This document shows, one piece after another, positions 22,687 through 34,221 of a stretch of DNA of 64,000 nt. Both the position numbers and the translations under genes were made by a program. This DNA comes from Mycoemilia scoparia (taxonomy: Eukaryota > Kickxellomycota > Kickxellomycetes > Kickxellales > Kickxellaceae). Below the pieces are notes generated by a model that saw nothing but the letters and a program-made list of their open reading frames with translations, was not told the origin of the DNA and made no database searches. Numbering within the stretch: the first letter of the stretch is position 1; the number at the start of each line of letters is the position of its first letter. The stretch lies in NCBI GenBank assembly GCA_027575805.1, contig JANBPU010000041.1, positions 1 through 64,000 on the forward strand. The letters are read 5' to 3'.

Positions 22687-22776
22687 ATGGGCAATTATTT
22701 TTGAAGGGTTAGTCACACGTTTGGCTGTGATTACTGTCCCTATAATCATTAACCCTTCAGAAATTATTGCCCATAT
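22685..22776. mobile_element. Family A element
   Basis: 92 bp with both ends intact: ATATGGGCAATTATTTTTGA left, and the complement of the right end ATATGGGCAATAATTTCTGA. The interior contains TTTGGCTGTGATTACTGTCC and CCTATAATCATT as in other copies. Confidence 0.85.
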
Positions 22777-23520
22777 GCTTGTGTTTGTAGGGACGGAGGT
22801 TAGGACTTGATACATTCTAAACTCTATCATATCATCAGTATCACCAAAGAAGGCTGTGATTGATTTGTGAGTAGTCTTTCAAATCAGGTGAATTTAAAAG
22901 GGACTGACTAATCGATTTTATCAGGGGCTTTTTAAAATTTCTGCATGTAGCTGACAGTTTAAAATTGATTGCGCATGACCCAGGCGGATGAGCCTGTGGC
23001 AAAGTTATCAACAATCATTTTTCCAGAATTTGCATACATTTTAACAACCCACACGGTTTTTGCTGTAACCAAAGATTAGGCCCAATTTATTCACAGTTTA
23101 ACAGTATTTAGTTGAATCATATTAAAAGCACTTTGGTTACAAAATCATTGATTCTAAATCCAGATATCGGCCCTTCATCCATGCATCGCTAGAACTCACA
23201 CAAGGCCTTTTCTACTAATTTTGCCGTGCATTTCCAATTGTTTAAAAGGAGCACCATCTGCCCTTGTCTCTATACTGACATAGTATCCCTCAACTAGAGC
23301 CACTCCTTCTCTCGTCTCTTTTATCGGCCTAATATCGTCTTTGCGTCTGTGTCTGTGTTTGTGTATATCTTGAAAGCTATCACCAATAGTTTGCTTGTGC
23401 TTCTTTCATTATTGTTAAGCGAGATCTAAAGTGTTATTCAAACTGCCATTATAATATCACCACCGGCCTTTTGTATATCAATTCATTTCTGATTCTATTT
23501 TCAAACTCAAGTACACAACC

Positions 23521-24150
23521 ATGAAACTGCTCACTCTTTCTTCTATTGCTTCACTATTGGCTGTGGGATTGGCCACCACAGATGCTTATATGGCCCACAA
23601 TCCCGCTGCTCCTGCTGGATACGCCAGTATTCCACCACAACCCAAACCGCAGGTCCCCCAGGACATTTATGCTGCTGCTTCAGTTCCACCTGCTGCTGCT
23701 TACAACATTATCCCATCCATAACACCCACATCTTCAGACTACACCACCAGTTCAGAATGCCCTGCGCCTTCGACCATTATCCAAGTCCAACCCATCGTGA
23801 TTCCAACCACATACACCAGAACCAGAACAAAGACCCAGGTCGTTACCAGAACCAGAGTTTCGACCCAATACATTACTCGTAGACCTCGCGATCCTCCAAC
23901 CTCATATGTTACGGTAACCAAACCAAGGACCACAACCAAGTATACGACTGTCACCATAACTCCATCAATATCTTCCTCATCCTCTAGTTCTTCATCTAGT
24001 TCCAGTTCCAGCTCCAGTTCTAGTTCTAGCTCTAGTAGTAGAACTAGAAGCAGCAACAGTGGTAGTCCTACAACCCATTGCAGTGAAGCTGAACTTTTGC
24101 TTCAATCTCTTGCTCAGCTACAAGAGAAATTCGGTGGTGATGACTACTAA
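23521..24150 (+). CDS. Secreted Ser/Thr-rich cell-surface protein, 209 aa
   Basis: Intronless. Residues 1-22 form a clear signal peptide (MKLLTLSSIASLLAVGLATT, then DA). A proline/alanine-rich part follows, then several short Thr-rich repeats around TYTRTRTKTQVVTRTRVSTQ and SYVTVTKPRTTTKYTTVTIT. A run of more than 20 serines spans about 149-172. The tail ends LAQLQEKFGGDDY, with one Cys before it (THCSEAE). No GPI signal is seen. The Ser/Thr density suggests heavy O-mannosylation and a place in the wall or outside the cell. Exact family not recognised. The serine run is encoded by TCN and AGY codons mixed, so it is selected as protein and not a simple DNA repeat. Confidence 0.8.
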   Translation: MKLLTLSSIASLLAVGLATTDAYMAHNPAAPAGYASIPPQPKPQVPQDIYAAASVPPAAAYNIIPSITPTSSDYTTSSECPAPSTIIQVQPIVIPTTYTRTRTKTQVVTRTRVSTQYITRRPRDPPTSYVTVTKPRTTTKYTTVTITPSISSSSSSSSSSSSSSSSSSSSSSSRTRSSNSGSPTTHCSEAELLLQSLAQLQEKFGGDDY

Positions 24151-24375
24151 CCAGTTTTGACGAGATAACTTTTATTGTAATGCTAGCGGATAGAGTAGCA
24201 CATGTGTCTACTTAATTACAGATAATCGACATTAAACAAATATAATGTTACTTTTATTTTTTCATTCATCTATTCATTTTAATAACTTTAATAATATTAA
24301 TATTAATATCAATAACACTTTTATATTATAAACAATGTGTATAGTAAAACTTTGGCATAATTTTGTTGTAGAATA

Positions 24376-24479
24376 CATGGATAGTAATTTTTGAAGGGTA
24401 CCTATTGGAGACTGCCAATGATTATAGGCGCAATTGCAGCCAAATAAGTGACTATCCCTTCAAAAATAATCGCCCATAT
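24376..24479. mobile_element. Family A element downstream of the MRNIP-like gene
   Basis: Ends CATGGATAGTAATTTTTGAA (worn) and AAATAATCGCCCATAT (intact). It lies about 120 bp past the stop codon of the gene and matches the copy at 3212-3315, which shares the same interior. Confidence 0.75.
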
Positions 24480-25361
24480 CGCTAATCAGTATAGATAACA
24501 TTTTTATTCTTTTATTGATTGAATGCTGTTTTATTATTTTTTTTCTCTTGACATAAATACAATGTACGCACCATTGATGGGTTTCAAGCTTCGACCAAGC
24601 TAGCTTTTTTTGGCCTTTCGATCGTTACGTAGCTTTTTGACCATTTCTAAAAGTGGCTTTGATCTGCTATAGCTGGTGGAGGACTGCTGCGTCGCTGACT
24701 CTTGCCATAACCTTGGTCTCTTTGCAATTCCCGCAGATCCTGAATCGTTGTCCAAGTCTTTATTGTGATCCAAGCTTGTTGTTACTTTTGAGGTTCTGGA
24801 TGACCCAACATCTTGTATTGCCGGCTGCTTGGTTGGATTCTAAGCCAATATACACACATACACACACGCACACACATGTATATTTAAAATAGGAAAATCC
24901 ATTTTTCATGCTGCACGAACAAGCTTATAACCATATAAATTCTTTACTTACTGCTGTGAGAATCCTTTTGTTTGGTTCTTCATTACCGCTAGTGCTTTCG
25001 TCACCTGCAGCAATAGCAGCAGCAGGATCAAGGAACTGGCTCCATTTCGACTTCATTGATGTTGTCGGTTCTAAACTCTGGCTTGGTAGTTTATCATGTC
25101 CTTTGACAGGCTTGTTCTCTTCAAGACCATCTGTATCCATGCCTACTACCCGCGGCGCCTTTCTAACCAAATTGGCAATCTCATCGCCACTCTTCTCCAA
25201 CACCTTTTGTCTTGTTTGTTGGTGTTCGTGCCTTTTCATGTTCAGGGTCTGGACTGCTTCCCGACATTCCTTTGCTACTGTGGACTCAAAATGAACCTAA
25301 AGATGCCAAACATGTCACCAATTATAGTAATTGCTCTTCCTGATGAGCACCCAGTACTAGT
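24376..25361 (-). repeat. Inverted segmental duplication, copy 2 (parent locus)
   Basis: Parent copy of the segment at 2331-3315. It runs from the outer end of a family A element (24376) to ACTAGT at 25361, inside intron 1 of the MRNIP-like gene. The right-hand junction falls between CCACTAGTACTGG here and TCAACTAGTACTGG at copy 1. Since the gene is complete here and cut there, this is the donor. Confidence 0.9.
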
Positions 25362-25509
25362 GGTTCCATATGATGTAAGCTCCTACTCTTAGCAATGTCT
25401 GCTTTTGATTGCAGACCACACACGTCCATTTTTTAACCTTCTTTTTCTGTTGAACCTGGTATATGCCGCATTCATCCATAGCACATTTTATGACCTGAAA
25501 AATAGGCAT
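24600..25509 (-). CDS. MRNIP-like zinc-ribbon protein, 235 aa
   Basis: Three exons on the minus strand: 25387-25509, 25296-24952 and 24839-24600. Introns are 90 and 112 bp, all joins in phase 0. Exon 1 begins MPIFQVIKC and holds a zinc ribbon: Cys9, Cys14, Cys30 and Cys33, with VKKWTCVVCNQKQ. Exon 2 continues VHFESTVAKECREAVQTLNM. This run (aromatic-x-Val-x-x-Cys, KW-x-C-x-x-C-x-x-KQ, then a Cys-Arg and a helix ending QTLN) is the signature of MRN-interacting protein. In animals MRNIP binds the MRE11-RAD50-NBS1 complex and supports the DNA-damage response. The C-terminal half is polar and disordered, ending in Lys-rich KKLRNDRKAKKS. A similar nuclear role is inference. A truncated copy lies at 2396-3092. 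Confidence 0.8.
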
Positions 25510-26101
25510 TTTCAAGCTCCTATGAGATAATTAAATATTATTCTTGGACCAGTAATAACATATGAGTTCATCATTTTTTGAATGTATTTTCGTATTGTAA
25601 TTTATTTGTTGTTGAAACACCTTATGGGCTATATTGGTAATTCCAAGAATAAAAATTCTTTAGCTCCAATGTTTTAAATGGTAAAGGTCTTGATATTTTC
25701 CTAGAAATGTTCTCCCAGTGTTTGTATAATTAGAGTTGGAGTTGCTTAGCTAACATTAGAAAATCACGTGTCACATTAGCCACCATCATTGAGTGATATG
25801 TGGTTTTGCTTTGGATATTACATGGTATTTTGGTTGCATATATTGAACACAGCTTAACATTTGAAAAATGCAGATATAGCCCTATTTAATAGTTTAGCTT
25901 ATTGTGTTGGCCTATATTTTGCATTTCCTAAATGAAATGTGAATGGATAATCAAGCACTTTGTATTTTTACCCATAAGCCCAAAAATTCCTTGCTGGGGC
26001 ATATTAATAAATCAAATCCAGCCTTTTGTATTAATATTACACTTTTATTTAGCTCTTTAAAGAACTCATATTTCCCAGGAAGAGAAGCCAAAAATATTGA
26101 A
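25510..26101. other. Divergent promoter region
   Basis: AT-rich region between the MRNIP-like gene (minus) and the PAC1-like gene (plus). An in-frame ATG at 25943 would extend the latter by 53 residues of no clear composition. Nothing else recognised. Confidence 0.45.
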
Positions 26102-26966
26102 ATGGCAAGCAATATCATAATTCCACCATATTATTATAGCTATAGTTACCACAACGAGTCTGATGACGAATATGGCCCAACCAATGCTTTTGATAACCAG
26201 CAGACTAAGACGACTCCTACAACAACTACAACTGACAAGCCTTCCCAAACATTTACTTATCGCCTCACAACTCCAGATGCTCTTAAAGATGTAGTGCTAT
26301 TATCAGTTGTTTCTACCATACAAGAGTTACGGGGCACAAATAATGAAGTCTCATGTGCCTGGAAATATGCAGGTGCCATAATTGCATCAGATACATCCTC
26401 CTCATTGTTATCCCAGCCGGCAAATGTCGCCAATGTCAAATCCGCCACACATGCAGTCAAAAATCCAGCCATAACCAGAATATTTTTACATCAGTCTGAC
26501 CCAACCTTGGCTCTAGTAATTGTACATCCCAAGCTTCCAGTTAATCTGCAGTTTAACCTTATCAAGACTTTGTTTTCTTTGGCCAACCCTCAAAGGTAAC
26601 TATAACCAATTTTACTATTAAATATTGAAATAGCCCAAACCAGCCAACTTAATAACTAACCAAATGCTATAACATATGATGCTGCTTAATAGAGTGCTAG
26701 TCGTAGGAGATAATAGAACAGGGATTCTTCCGAATGATCCAGAATCTTTGTACTTGTCTAGTGTCAGTGCTGCGGTTTTGAACTATTGTGATGCTCATAA
26801 CATTTTGGCAAAATTCAATTATGCTGTAAATATTTTTGGTATCTCAGAACTTAACATTGACGATATTAACAACACCTTATTTGAACAAACCACTGATATT
26901 TCCCTAAAAAAGTTGGATAGTAGTGTTGTTGATAGCGAAGATGTCCCAAACAATATGTACATCTAA
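26102..26966 (+). CDS. Probable proteasome assembly chaperone 1 (PSMG1/PAC1-like), 255 aa
   Basis: Exons 26102-26595 and 26693-26966 are joined by a 97-bp GTAACT...TAATAG intron with a CTAAC branch-like site; the join restores NPQRVLVVGDNRTG. The N-terminal 60 residues are polar. A central alpha/beta stretch (WKYAGAIIASD, TLALVIVHPKL) is followed by a C-terminal helix AAVLNYCDAHNI and a terminal NNMYI. The AAVL-x-YC helix and the terminal N-x-Y are what suggest PSMG1, the subunit that with PAC2 guides 20S proteasome alpha-ring assembly. Overall similarity is weak, so the name is tentative. I chose ATG 26102; ATG 25943 is also in frame. Confidence 0.5.
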
Positions 26967-27550
26967 ACCAGCTTTTGACGTTCCTTTATTTTTACAAATA
27001 CAAGTAAAAGCGTGCACATGTTCAGAATATTTAAGTGGGGTTTATTTTCCTGAACTAGTTTTACAAGTGATATATTAGCATAAGAAATGTAGCATATGGA
27101 AGGGGTTTAGTTCAGCCCATTCAACAAATTTTTTCATTTTTTACAATCATATGGCAAGATCCCACTATTAATTGCATCCAAGTTAGACAGAAATGGGCCC
27201 TCAGATTTGTCCCAATCCTCAGCTGTTTTATACGCAATTCTCAGGGCCCATTTTGCCTAAAGTAGTATGAAGATCGACCCTATGGTAAAAAAGTTAAAAA
27301 GTTGAAAACAACCAGATAGTTTTGGACACTATTGCATATACCTATAGCCCTTTTAAGCCCTCCATAGCTCTACTGTATTGCATATTATTTGTCTTTAAAG
27401 CTAGTCCCATAGAATATCTGGACACTTTATCCCTTACTATAGCTTAAACTGAGTATTTCCAATAGTTATGTCATACTATTAATATAGCTATATTAGTTGT
27501 ATTAGTATTCTGCTATAAAAAAGATAATTTTAATAGTAAAAGAGATGTTA
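26967..27550. other. Convergent intergenic region
   Basis: Between the 3' ends of the PAC1-like gene and the 5'-nucleotidase gene. It contains one family B copy (27149-27284). The remainder is AT-rich with nothing recognised. Confidence 0.5.
27149..27284 (-). mobile_element. Family B element
   Basis: Reverse-oriented copy starting ATATGGCAAGATCCCACTA, with GACAGAAATGGGCCCTCAGA, TCCCAATCC and GCCCATTTTGCC. The far end is worn. Confidence 0.65.
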
Positions 27551-29848
27551 TCAGGAAACTAGTATAATTCTATTGTTGCTATAGTCTTTGACAGATATAG
27601 GAGAATTTCTTGAGATATGTTCAATAATTGCACTGGCTGGCTTGCCGCAGACTACATATTCAGGTAATTTATATACCTCATCTTTATAAAACATATTGTC
27701 CTTTCCCTCAGCCAAGAAATCAAATGTTGCAATTGTATATTGTTTGCTCATATCAACTGGGGTCCAAGTAGTATTACTATTCTTTATTAGCAATTGTTCG
27801 AGAACATTCTTTCCTGTATCTTGATCAACCTTAAAGCTTGCCTTAAGACCAGCAAGTTGAAGAGTACTGGCTACAAGGCCACTGTCTGGCCTGATTGATG
27901 TATTGTCCCTCAAAACTTGGCCAACACTTTTTATAAGCTGCTCTCCAGTTATATTAACTGCAGCTACTAAGCTACTAAATGGCATAATAGCAATGGCATC
28001 GTTAACAGTCACATTTCCCTTATAAAGACCAGATCGAACACCACCACTGTTAAATATGCCTGCAACAATGCTTGATTCGGAATAAACATCTGGATTATTG
28101 TCACAGAGCTCAACATATGCATCAGAAGTCATATGGCCAATAGGCATCTCACTGTTCAAAAGTCTACTCAACTCCTTAAAGTCATCAGAAGCAATACCTA
28201 CAACCCTTCTTCCCTCTTCATCAAATGGTCTCCTCAAGTCATCAATCATTTTTCTTATTACAGGATCCTGAGGAATGTCTTGTGTGAGGCGAATTGGTTT
28301 ACCTCCAGTCAAGTCAGTAAGGGCACCATTGGGATCAAATACTAGATCAAGATAGCCAACATATTCTCCCCACTTTTTTGACTGAACTACAAATGTCCTC
28401 CATGATTTATCAGTGTTGTTTTCAATAATAGTTGGGTATCTTCCCTCGGACTTTTCAGGGTCATTTTCAGGGTCAGGTGAAAGGTAGGAATGGCTGTGAC
28501 CACCAATAATCAAACTGACTCCAGGATCCAGGGTTTTGGCCAAATCAATATCTGCTTGGTATCCCATATGAGACAAGACAATGATTCTATTAATTCCATG
28601 CTTTTCCTTTATTTCTTTAGCCAGTCTGTTGATAATAGGGACTGGGTTGTTGAATGTGACAAAAGTTGTGTTTCTAGCAAGCTCTGCTGTCTCAGGAGTT
28701 GTAACTCCAATAAGGGCTAGGTTGTGTCTCTTGATTATGGAGTAAGGAACTAGTTGTGAAGCAAGCTCCTCAAATTCAATGTCAACATTAGCACTAACCA
28801 TTGGAAATTGGAGCAATGCCACAAACTCTGACAAGACATTTAGACCCTCATCAAACTCATGGTTACCAAGTGTCTACAATATCAATAAAATTAAATACAA
28901 ATGGTTAATACCATAACTCATGCCTTTTTTATGGCTATATCAGTATTGATAAACATATTTATGACTTACCATTGCTTCATAACCAAGTGTGTTGAGTACC
29001 TGGGAACCTGCCTTTCCATAATAATAATTAAAAAACATTGTTCCCTGGAATTGGTCACCAGCATCAACAAGCAAACTCTTGTGCCTGTCACTATCAGCAG
29101 CAGCTCTTAGTTGATCAACAACATACTTGAGTCTAGGAGCCCCTCCATAGCACTTTCCTGCTGCAATTTCTTCTTCAGAACAGTCCCCACCACCTGGGCC
29201 AAACTGGTCATAATGGGCATGGACATCATTGGTATGGATAAGTCTCATGGGATAATGGCCAAGTGGAAGTACTGTAGTATCAATAAATGGGTATGCTTCA
29301 GGATTTTTACTATCAATAGTGATGGGTTCAGCACTACTACAACTCCCACTGCTGTTGTTAATAGCATCAACCTTAGGTAAAGTAGGAATAGTAGCACATG
29401 AGCTCAGGAGCAAGTTTGGGGCCAGTGAATATACTATTGCACATGATGTTTCATGAATGTTCTTGAGGAACTCAAGGCTTTGGCTAGTAATTGTACTGTT
29501 GTTGGTACAGCTATTGTCCTGGTTTAATTTAGAATATGCAAAATAGGCTGCAATTCCAATAATTGTAATGTTGAAAGCCATTTTGCGACCAGTTAAAACA
29601 GAACCCAAAAGACCAGAATTACCACTTCTGCTACTACCAGTATTATTATTATTGTTGTTGTTATTAGAAGTAGTAGTAGCATTACTAGTGGCAGCAGTCG
29701 AATTGGGAGTATCAGCAACTGGGGAAATTATTTTTTGGTCACCATTGTTTTCAATGTTTTGATTATTGTTGCTATCATTGTTTCTGTTAAACAATGAGCT
29801 TAGGTTTATAGAATTGGGGCCAAAATTAAATAAGTTTAATGTAGGCAT
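27551..29848 (-). CDS. Membrane-anchored 5'-nucleotidase, 733 aa
   Basis: Exons 29848-28970 and 28873-27551 flank a 96-bp GTAAGT...TGTAG intron; the join makes the metal motif GYEAM-TLGNHEFDEG. Calcineurin-like phosphoesterase motifs follow in order: HTNDVHAHYDQF (about 203), DAGDQFQGTMF (about 261), GNHEFD (about 295), SHMGYQ and GGHSHSY (about 417). These supply the two-metal active site. The C-terminal substrate domain shows FNSGGVRSGLYKGNVTVNDA and FDFLAEGKDNM. A hydrophobic segment at about 88-108 (MAFNITIIGIAAYFAYSKL), with no cleavable signal before it, suggests a type II anchor. There is no GPI tail. Likely role: release of nucleosides from nucleotides outside the cell or in a lumen. 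The 85-residue Asn/Ser/Thr head is unusual. Confidence 0.9.
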
Positions 29849-30272
29849 AAAGATTTTAAAATAAATATAGGTAAAAATTAGAGTTATATAATTCAAAGTA
29901 TAAAATATGAATATAAAAAAGTAGAAATAAAGTTAATGGTGGAACGAAATTTTGGGAATTTGAGAAAGTTATATACGCACAAAGTAAATAAAATGCAGAG
30001 GCAGTGTATTGGGAATAGCAGAATTGAAAAAATGCCAATTCTCTTTTATCATTGGGCAATAAAAAAGTATGTTACATTATACAAATTTTTGGGAGCCATG
30101 GATGGTATGATTACAGAGCAATACGAGCTTGATGACAGGTCAAAATAGATGATTGATTGTCATATCCTTTGATTAGTGAGCCAACGTCAACATTTTGGTT
30201 TTACAGTTCGCAATTAACATCTTATGCTATGATAACCTGCGTGTGTTTCTATGGCACATTTGATTGTTTACC

Positions 30273-30393
30273 ATATGGGTGATTATTTTTGAAGGGTGAA
30301 AGTTCACTAGTAAAACTGGACACTCGTTTAGCTGTGATTTCCCCTATAATCACTGGTCACCAAAATTCACCCTTCAAAAATTATTGCCCATAT
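30273..30393. mobile_element. Family A element
   Basis: 121 bp, well preserved: left ATATGGGTGATTATTTTTGA, and the complement of the right end ATATGGGCAATAATTTTTGA. The interior contains ACTAGTAAAACTGG and CCCCTATAATCACTGG. It is the inverted counterpart of the 528-648 copy. Confidence 0.88.
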
Positions 30394-30529
30394 GTTCAGA
30401 GCTCACAAGGCCACAGGCAAAATGGCTCCCCAGGAATAGTTGCATATCAAATGAATGACGATTGGGCCAAAATATGTGGGCCCATTTCTGCCTATGATAG
30501 ATTCGATCACTAGCGAAATCTTGCCATAT
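30390..30529 (+). mobile_element. Family B element chained to family A
   Basis: Starts in the CATATG that closes the preceding family A copy and runs through CACAAGGCC, GGCAAAATGG, CCCCAGGAATAGTTGCATAT, TTGGGCCAAAAT, GTGGGCCCATTTCTGCC and CACTAGCGAAATC to CCATAT. Confidence 0.82.
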
Positions 30530-30641
30530 AAATGTGTGACTGATATTGTATTATTCAACGCCAACAAAACAACAATAATAAACAAAAAAATAAATTACCA
30601 AAAAAGGAAACGCCTGTTCAAAATAACTCGAATAAACTTTC

Positions 30642-32143
30642 CTAATTAGAAATAGGAATCTCCATTAAATATTTAATATAATTATCAATACTATGGTCAC
30701 GCACTCCATTAACTACAACATCAAGCTGTCCGGCCTGAGGACACCCAGACCCAGCATCAGTAGTCGAAAGCGCACACAACACCAGCTCATATTTGTCTCT
30801 AGGCCTTTCACGAATCCACAACTCTCTGTTAGGATGACGGTATCCCAAAAATTCAGGTGGCAAGTGAGGCACAATATCACTCTGGTCCACAACCCTGAGG
30901 GCAGTCTTGATTCCCTGTCTATTAATGTATTGGGCCAAATCCTCGTTTCCAACTCGAGGCTGGCCAAATGTAATCATATTCAACCTGGGTTTGAGTTCAG
31001 GGTACTCATTGGCAAGAAGGGCCACGAACAATTGCCCGATAGCCGCACCGCGAGAATGCCCAGTAACAAGTACATCATAGCCAGGATTTTCGTTAGCCAG
31101 GGCCACGAACTGGTCTTTATATTCGCTGTAGGGCAGGCTGGCGGCTTCAGAGAACCCTTCGTGGGCTCGTCCCCAGGTTGCGCTGCCAGTTGAACGGAGC
31201 GGGAATCGGACTAATTCGACCTGGAGATTATCTAGCCAGGATTCGGCGGTATCGGATCCCTCAAAGGCGATCAGGATGACGCGACGGGCATCATTCTTGG
31301 CAATGTAGCCTTTGGTCGATGGGTTCTGGTCGTTCCAGACTAAAGTCACGTTGGTGCCGGTCACTAGTGGGTTGCTGCAGGCAGTGCCACATGTCCAATT
31401 GGATATATCGGAATTGTCGGCATAGGTGGCATCCGAGAAACTACAAGTGGAGATGAATTCAACGCAGAGAGGTTAGTTAATTAATTGTTAGTGAGATAAT
31501 CAGCGGGAAGGATGTGGGCAGGGGGCATGATAATGCTTGCTATGCAAATTTAAGTAAGTTTGTGGTAGATATTAAACCCAAGACTATCATCCACACACAC
31601 ATATATATATATCTCTGCAAGTAATACCAAAGCGAAATCTACCAAGAAACACCAACAACTGTGCTTTGGTAGCAAACAAATGAATAAAACAAAACAGCCA
31701 AGCAAGCAAGCAGACTAATGCATGCAAATGTATATGTGACCATAGCCAATACCAATGCCCACCATGTCCGCAAATAAATTAAAATCAGAATATTCCACAT
31801 ATATAAATGTAAAAATAGCACGGCTAATATCTACTTACTAAGCAGCAGCAATAATGTTGTTCAGCTGATCCTGGTTAAAGTTTACAACCGTAGCCTGGTC
31901 TGACTGACGAGATGAACCCACCGGCTTTTTACTTGAAGGCAAGCTTTTATTCTTGAGAGGAAGGTCAAGATTCTGAGTTCCGTTAATACTATTAACATAG
32001 GATTCGATAGTCTTTTGAAGATTGACCAAGCCCTGGCTACTGGCACTTGCAGCATAAACATTCGTGGGTGTTACTACTAAAGAAGTGGCCACCAATGCGA
32101 TAAGAAGATGGGAGCTGACTGCTCCAAAAAAGCCAGCAAGCAT
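30642..32143 (-). CDS. Secreted class 3 lipase, 367 aa
   Basis: Exons 32143-31839 and 31440-30642 are separated by a 398-bp GTAAGT...TGTAG intron; the join restores AAAYFSDATYADNSDISNWT. Residues 1 to about 31 form a signal peptide, followed by a Ser/Lys-rich propeptide-like stretch. The alpha/beta-hydrolase core has the serine elbow GHSRGAAIG (Ser about 229), Asp in VDQSDIVPHL (about 287) and His in RDHSIDNYI (about 352), completing the triad. Cysteines in SNWTCGTACSN fit the disulfides of secreted fungal lipases. The length agrees with the Rhizomucor-type lipase family with propeptide. Expected substrate: triacylglycerol or related esters outside the cell. Confidence 0.92.
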
Positions 32144-34221
32144 CTTTCAAAGTAGTACTAATAATAGCAGTAAAATTGAAGTTTTTAAAAAGTGGGAAAT
32201 AAAAGTAGGACAGAAAGAGAGAAGACTAAAGAGCAAGATACGAGATGAAGGCCGGTTAGAAAGAAACGACTATACGGCAAAGACAAGCCAGGTCAACGCA
32301 GAGGCAGAGCAAAGAAGATAGACTATCCCAAATGCCTACGAAATATGATATTCCACAGACAAAAAAGAAAGAAATGGTAAAGGAAACTTTGATGAATTAG
32401 ATATTGGATTTGGTCTGGGCACCTTGAATGGATTTATATTCATTTGTGGTCTCTCCTTCTTTTTTTTCAGGGCAAGGAAAGTAGTAGTAGTAGTATCATT
32501 ATTGTTAATATTAATTCATGTCTATAACATTTTGCCAATCCCCATACGCCCACACCCACACACTTGCACAGATAAGCATTTTGACCAGATGGCCTTTTAT
32601 TGTCTTTTCGGCATTAAGGTAGTGGTGAAGATGATAGTCAAATGGTTGGCCGGCTGGGCATTTGGACTGTTCCTCCCAATTTGGCATCTCTACCAATAAA
32701 ATATCACCAGCCCTTTGCCTTGACATTGGGTGATGAACGATAGTTTTAATCTTCGTTTTACTAATAGACATGGCCACTGCTGAGATTTGCAATAGTATTG
32801 TTTGTCAATTGCTGATGCTCTTCGGTCCTCGCCACCAAATATAAACAATATAGAGTAATAGTGTGTCCCGCTACTAGCTACTCCACCAACAATCTGCCCA
32901 TCATCACCGCCACATCTTTCCATTGGGGAGGGGGGCAGAGCAGCACCAGAAGCAGCGATAGTGTTCACGGAGACGGAGTGACGTGGTGAGTGAGAGCATC
33001 TAATTAGTAGTGGTCATTCCTGATGGAGAATGTTACTCCAGGATCTTCAATGCTTTGGCTAACCATCACATCGCTGTAAATCTCCAAGTCACAGAATTTA
33101 AACACACAAACAAATGGCTTTGGCCTAGTAAGATACCATTATGTATAGATTTACAATTCTTGTATTGTATGGCTTTCTCTTTGTTTTTCAATTGCCGAAA
33201 ATTCATTTGTACCCTCTCCATCTCTCCCTCTATTAAATTGAATTGAATGAAATTTGAATAAAAAATAGATAGAGGCAGAAACGGGAGGCTGATAAAACAA
33301 TGCCCTCAAAGATCTTCCCAAGTCATGCATCTGCAGACACCTTTGGAGTATTTTCAACATCTCTTTCTTTTTTGAAGAGATGTTGTGCATATTTCATGTG
33401 AAGAGTTATAATCCCTTTGAAATACTCTTTAACCAAAAAGGATTTGCGCTCTCGGCCATTATTTATCTTGCATACACAAAAGCTTTATAGAAAATTCCGT
33501 CTGCGTATCCCTCTTGCTCTAGATCTACAAAGGTTGAAGACAATAACCCTTGGTTGCTGCAACCAAAATGGGCTGCATGATGAGCAGATGTCCCTTTTTC
33601 TACTGATCCTAGGGAAATGGGATAAAGCAGGTGGCCAAAGTGGTGGTGTGGCCCATGTGGTCTTTATTGACCAGCAATAAAGACGAGAGTCAATTAAAGC
33701 ACACCTGCTTTATTATTATCCACCACTATTCATGCAATCCCAATGTGCCTAGTGCTGGATCAAATCCCTCTTGTAGCAGCATCAGGACTTGGGCCACTAT
33801 GTGGTTTGCCACAGCATATCCTGTGCGTATGTAGATTATAGACGGATTAATTGCCACTAATCATAGCACAAGACAGTGAGAAGGTGTAGCAGACCACCGC
33901 ATGTGTGGAGACCATGGTTTCGGTTTAGGAGTGGCAGCTTGGAACAAACCACACTTGATGATGATGGTGAGATTGCTACTGCTAACATTTGCCACTATTC
34001 CAGTGCTTGGAATGGAGAACCGTTTTTGTGTCCGCTCACACTCATGCAGTGGCTGAAGACTAAAGGTCTATTATGATTCCCACTCATCACCAAAATGCAG
34101 GGACCACTCCCATGCCACCACAGATTCAAGCTTTCTATTTGTGGTGGCGCTGTTAATGAGATTGTTAAAGTCTTTTAAACAAATTATATACAGCCGTCTG
34201 CCAATCCATACTGCTTTACAG

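Larger units (their letters stand above)
22076..23520. other. Intergenic with repeat cluster
   Basis: Holds a family B copy, a GT microsatellite (about 22457-22480), a C unit and a family A element, all in 22286-22776. The remainder (22780-23520) has no recognisable feature except pyrimidine-rich leader before the secreted-protein gene. Confidence 0.5.
29849..30641. other. Intergenic with chained A and B elements
   Basis: Lies upstream of the nucleotidase gene and downstream of the lipase gene. Holds a family A copy and a family B copy sharing one CATATG (30273-30529). Nothing else recognised. Confidence 0.5.

Noticed and set aside
23161..23245. Possible extra family B fragment
   Set aside because: Only CACAAGGCC and a CGCTAG-like block match; too little to separate from chance.
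30289..30585. Small frames across the A-B chain
   Set aside because: They run through non-coding element sequence, and the same frames are broken in other copies of the elements.
33355..33385. Hairpin with T run resembling a bacterial terminator
   Set aside because: The context is eukaryotic nuclear DNA with no adjoining gene end; a 10-bp stem is expected by chance in AT-rich sequence.
33417..34076. Patchy plus-strand frames that might be decayed transposase
   Set aside because: No family motif such as a DDE or DDD triad could be placed, and stops interrupt all frames.
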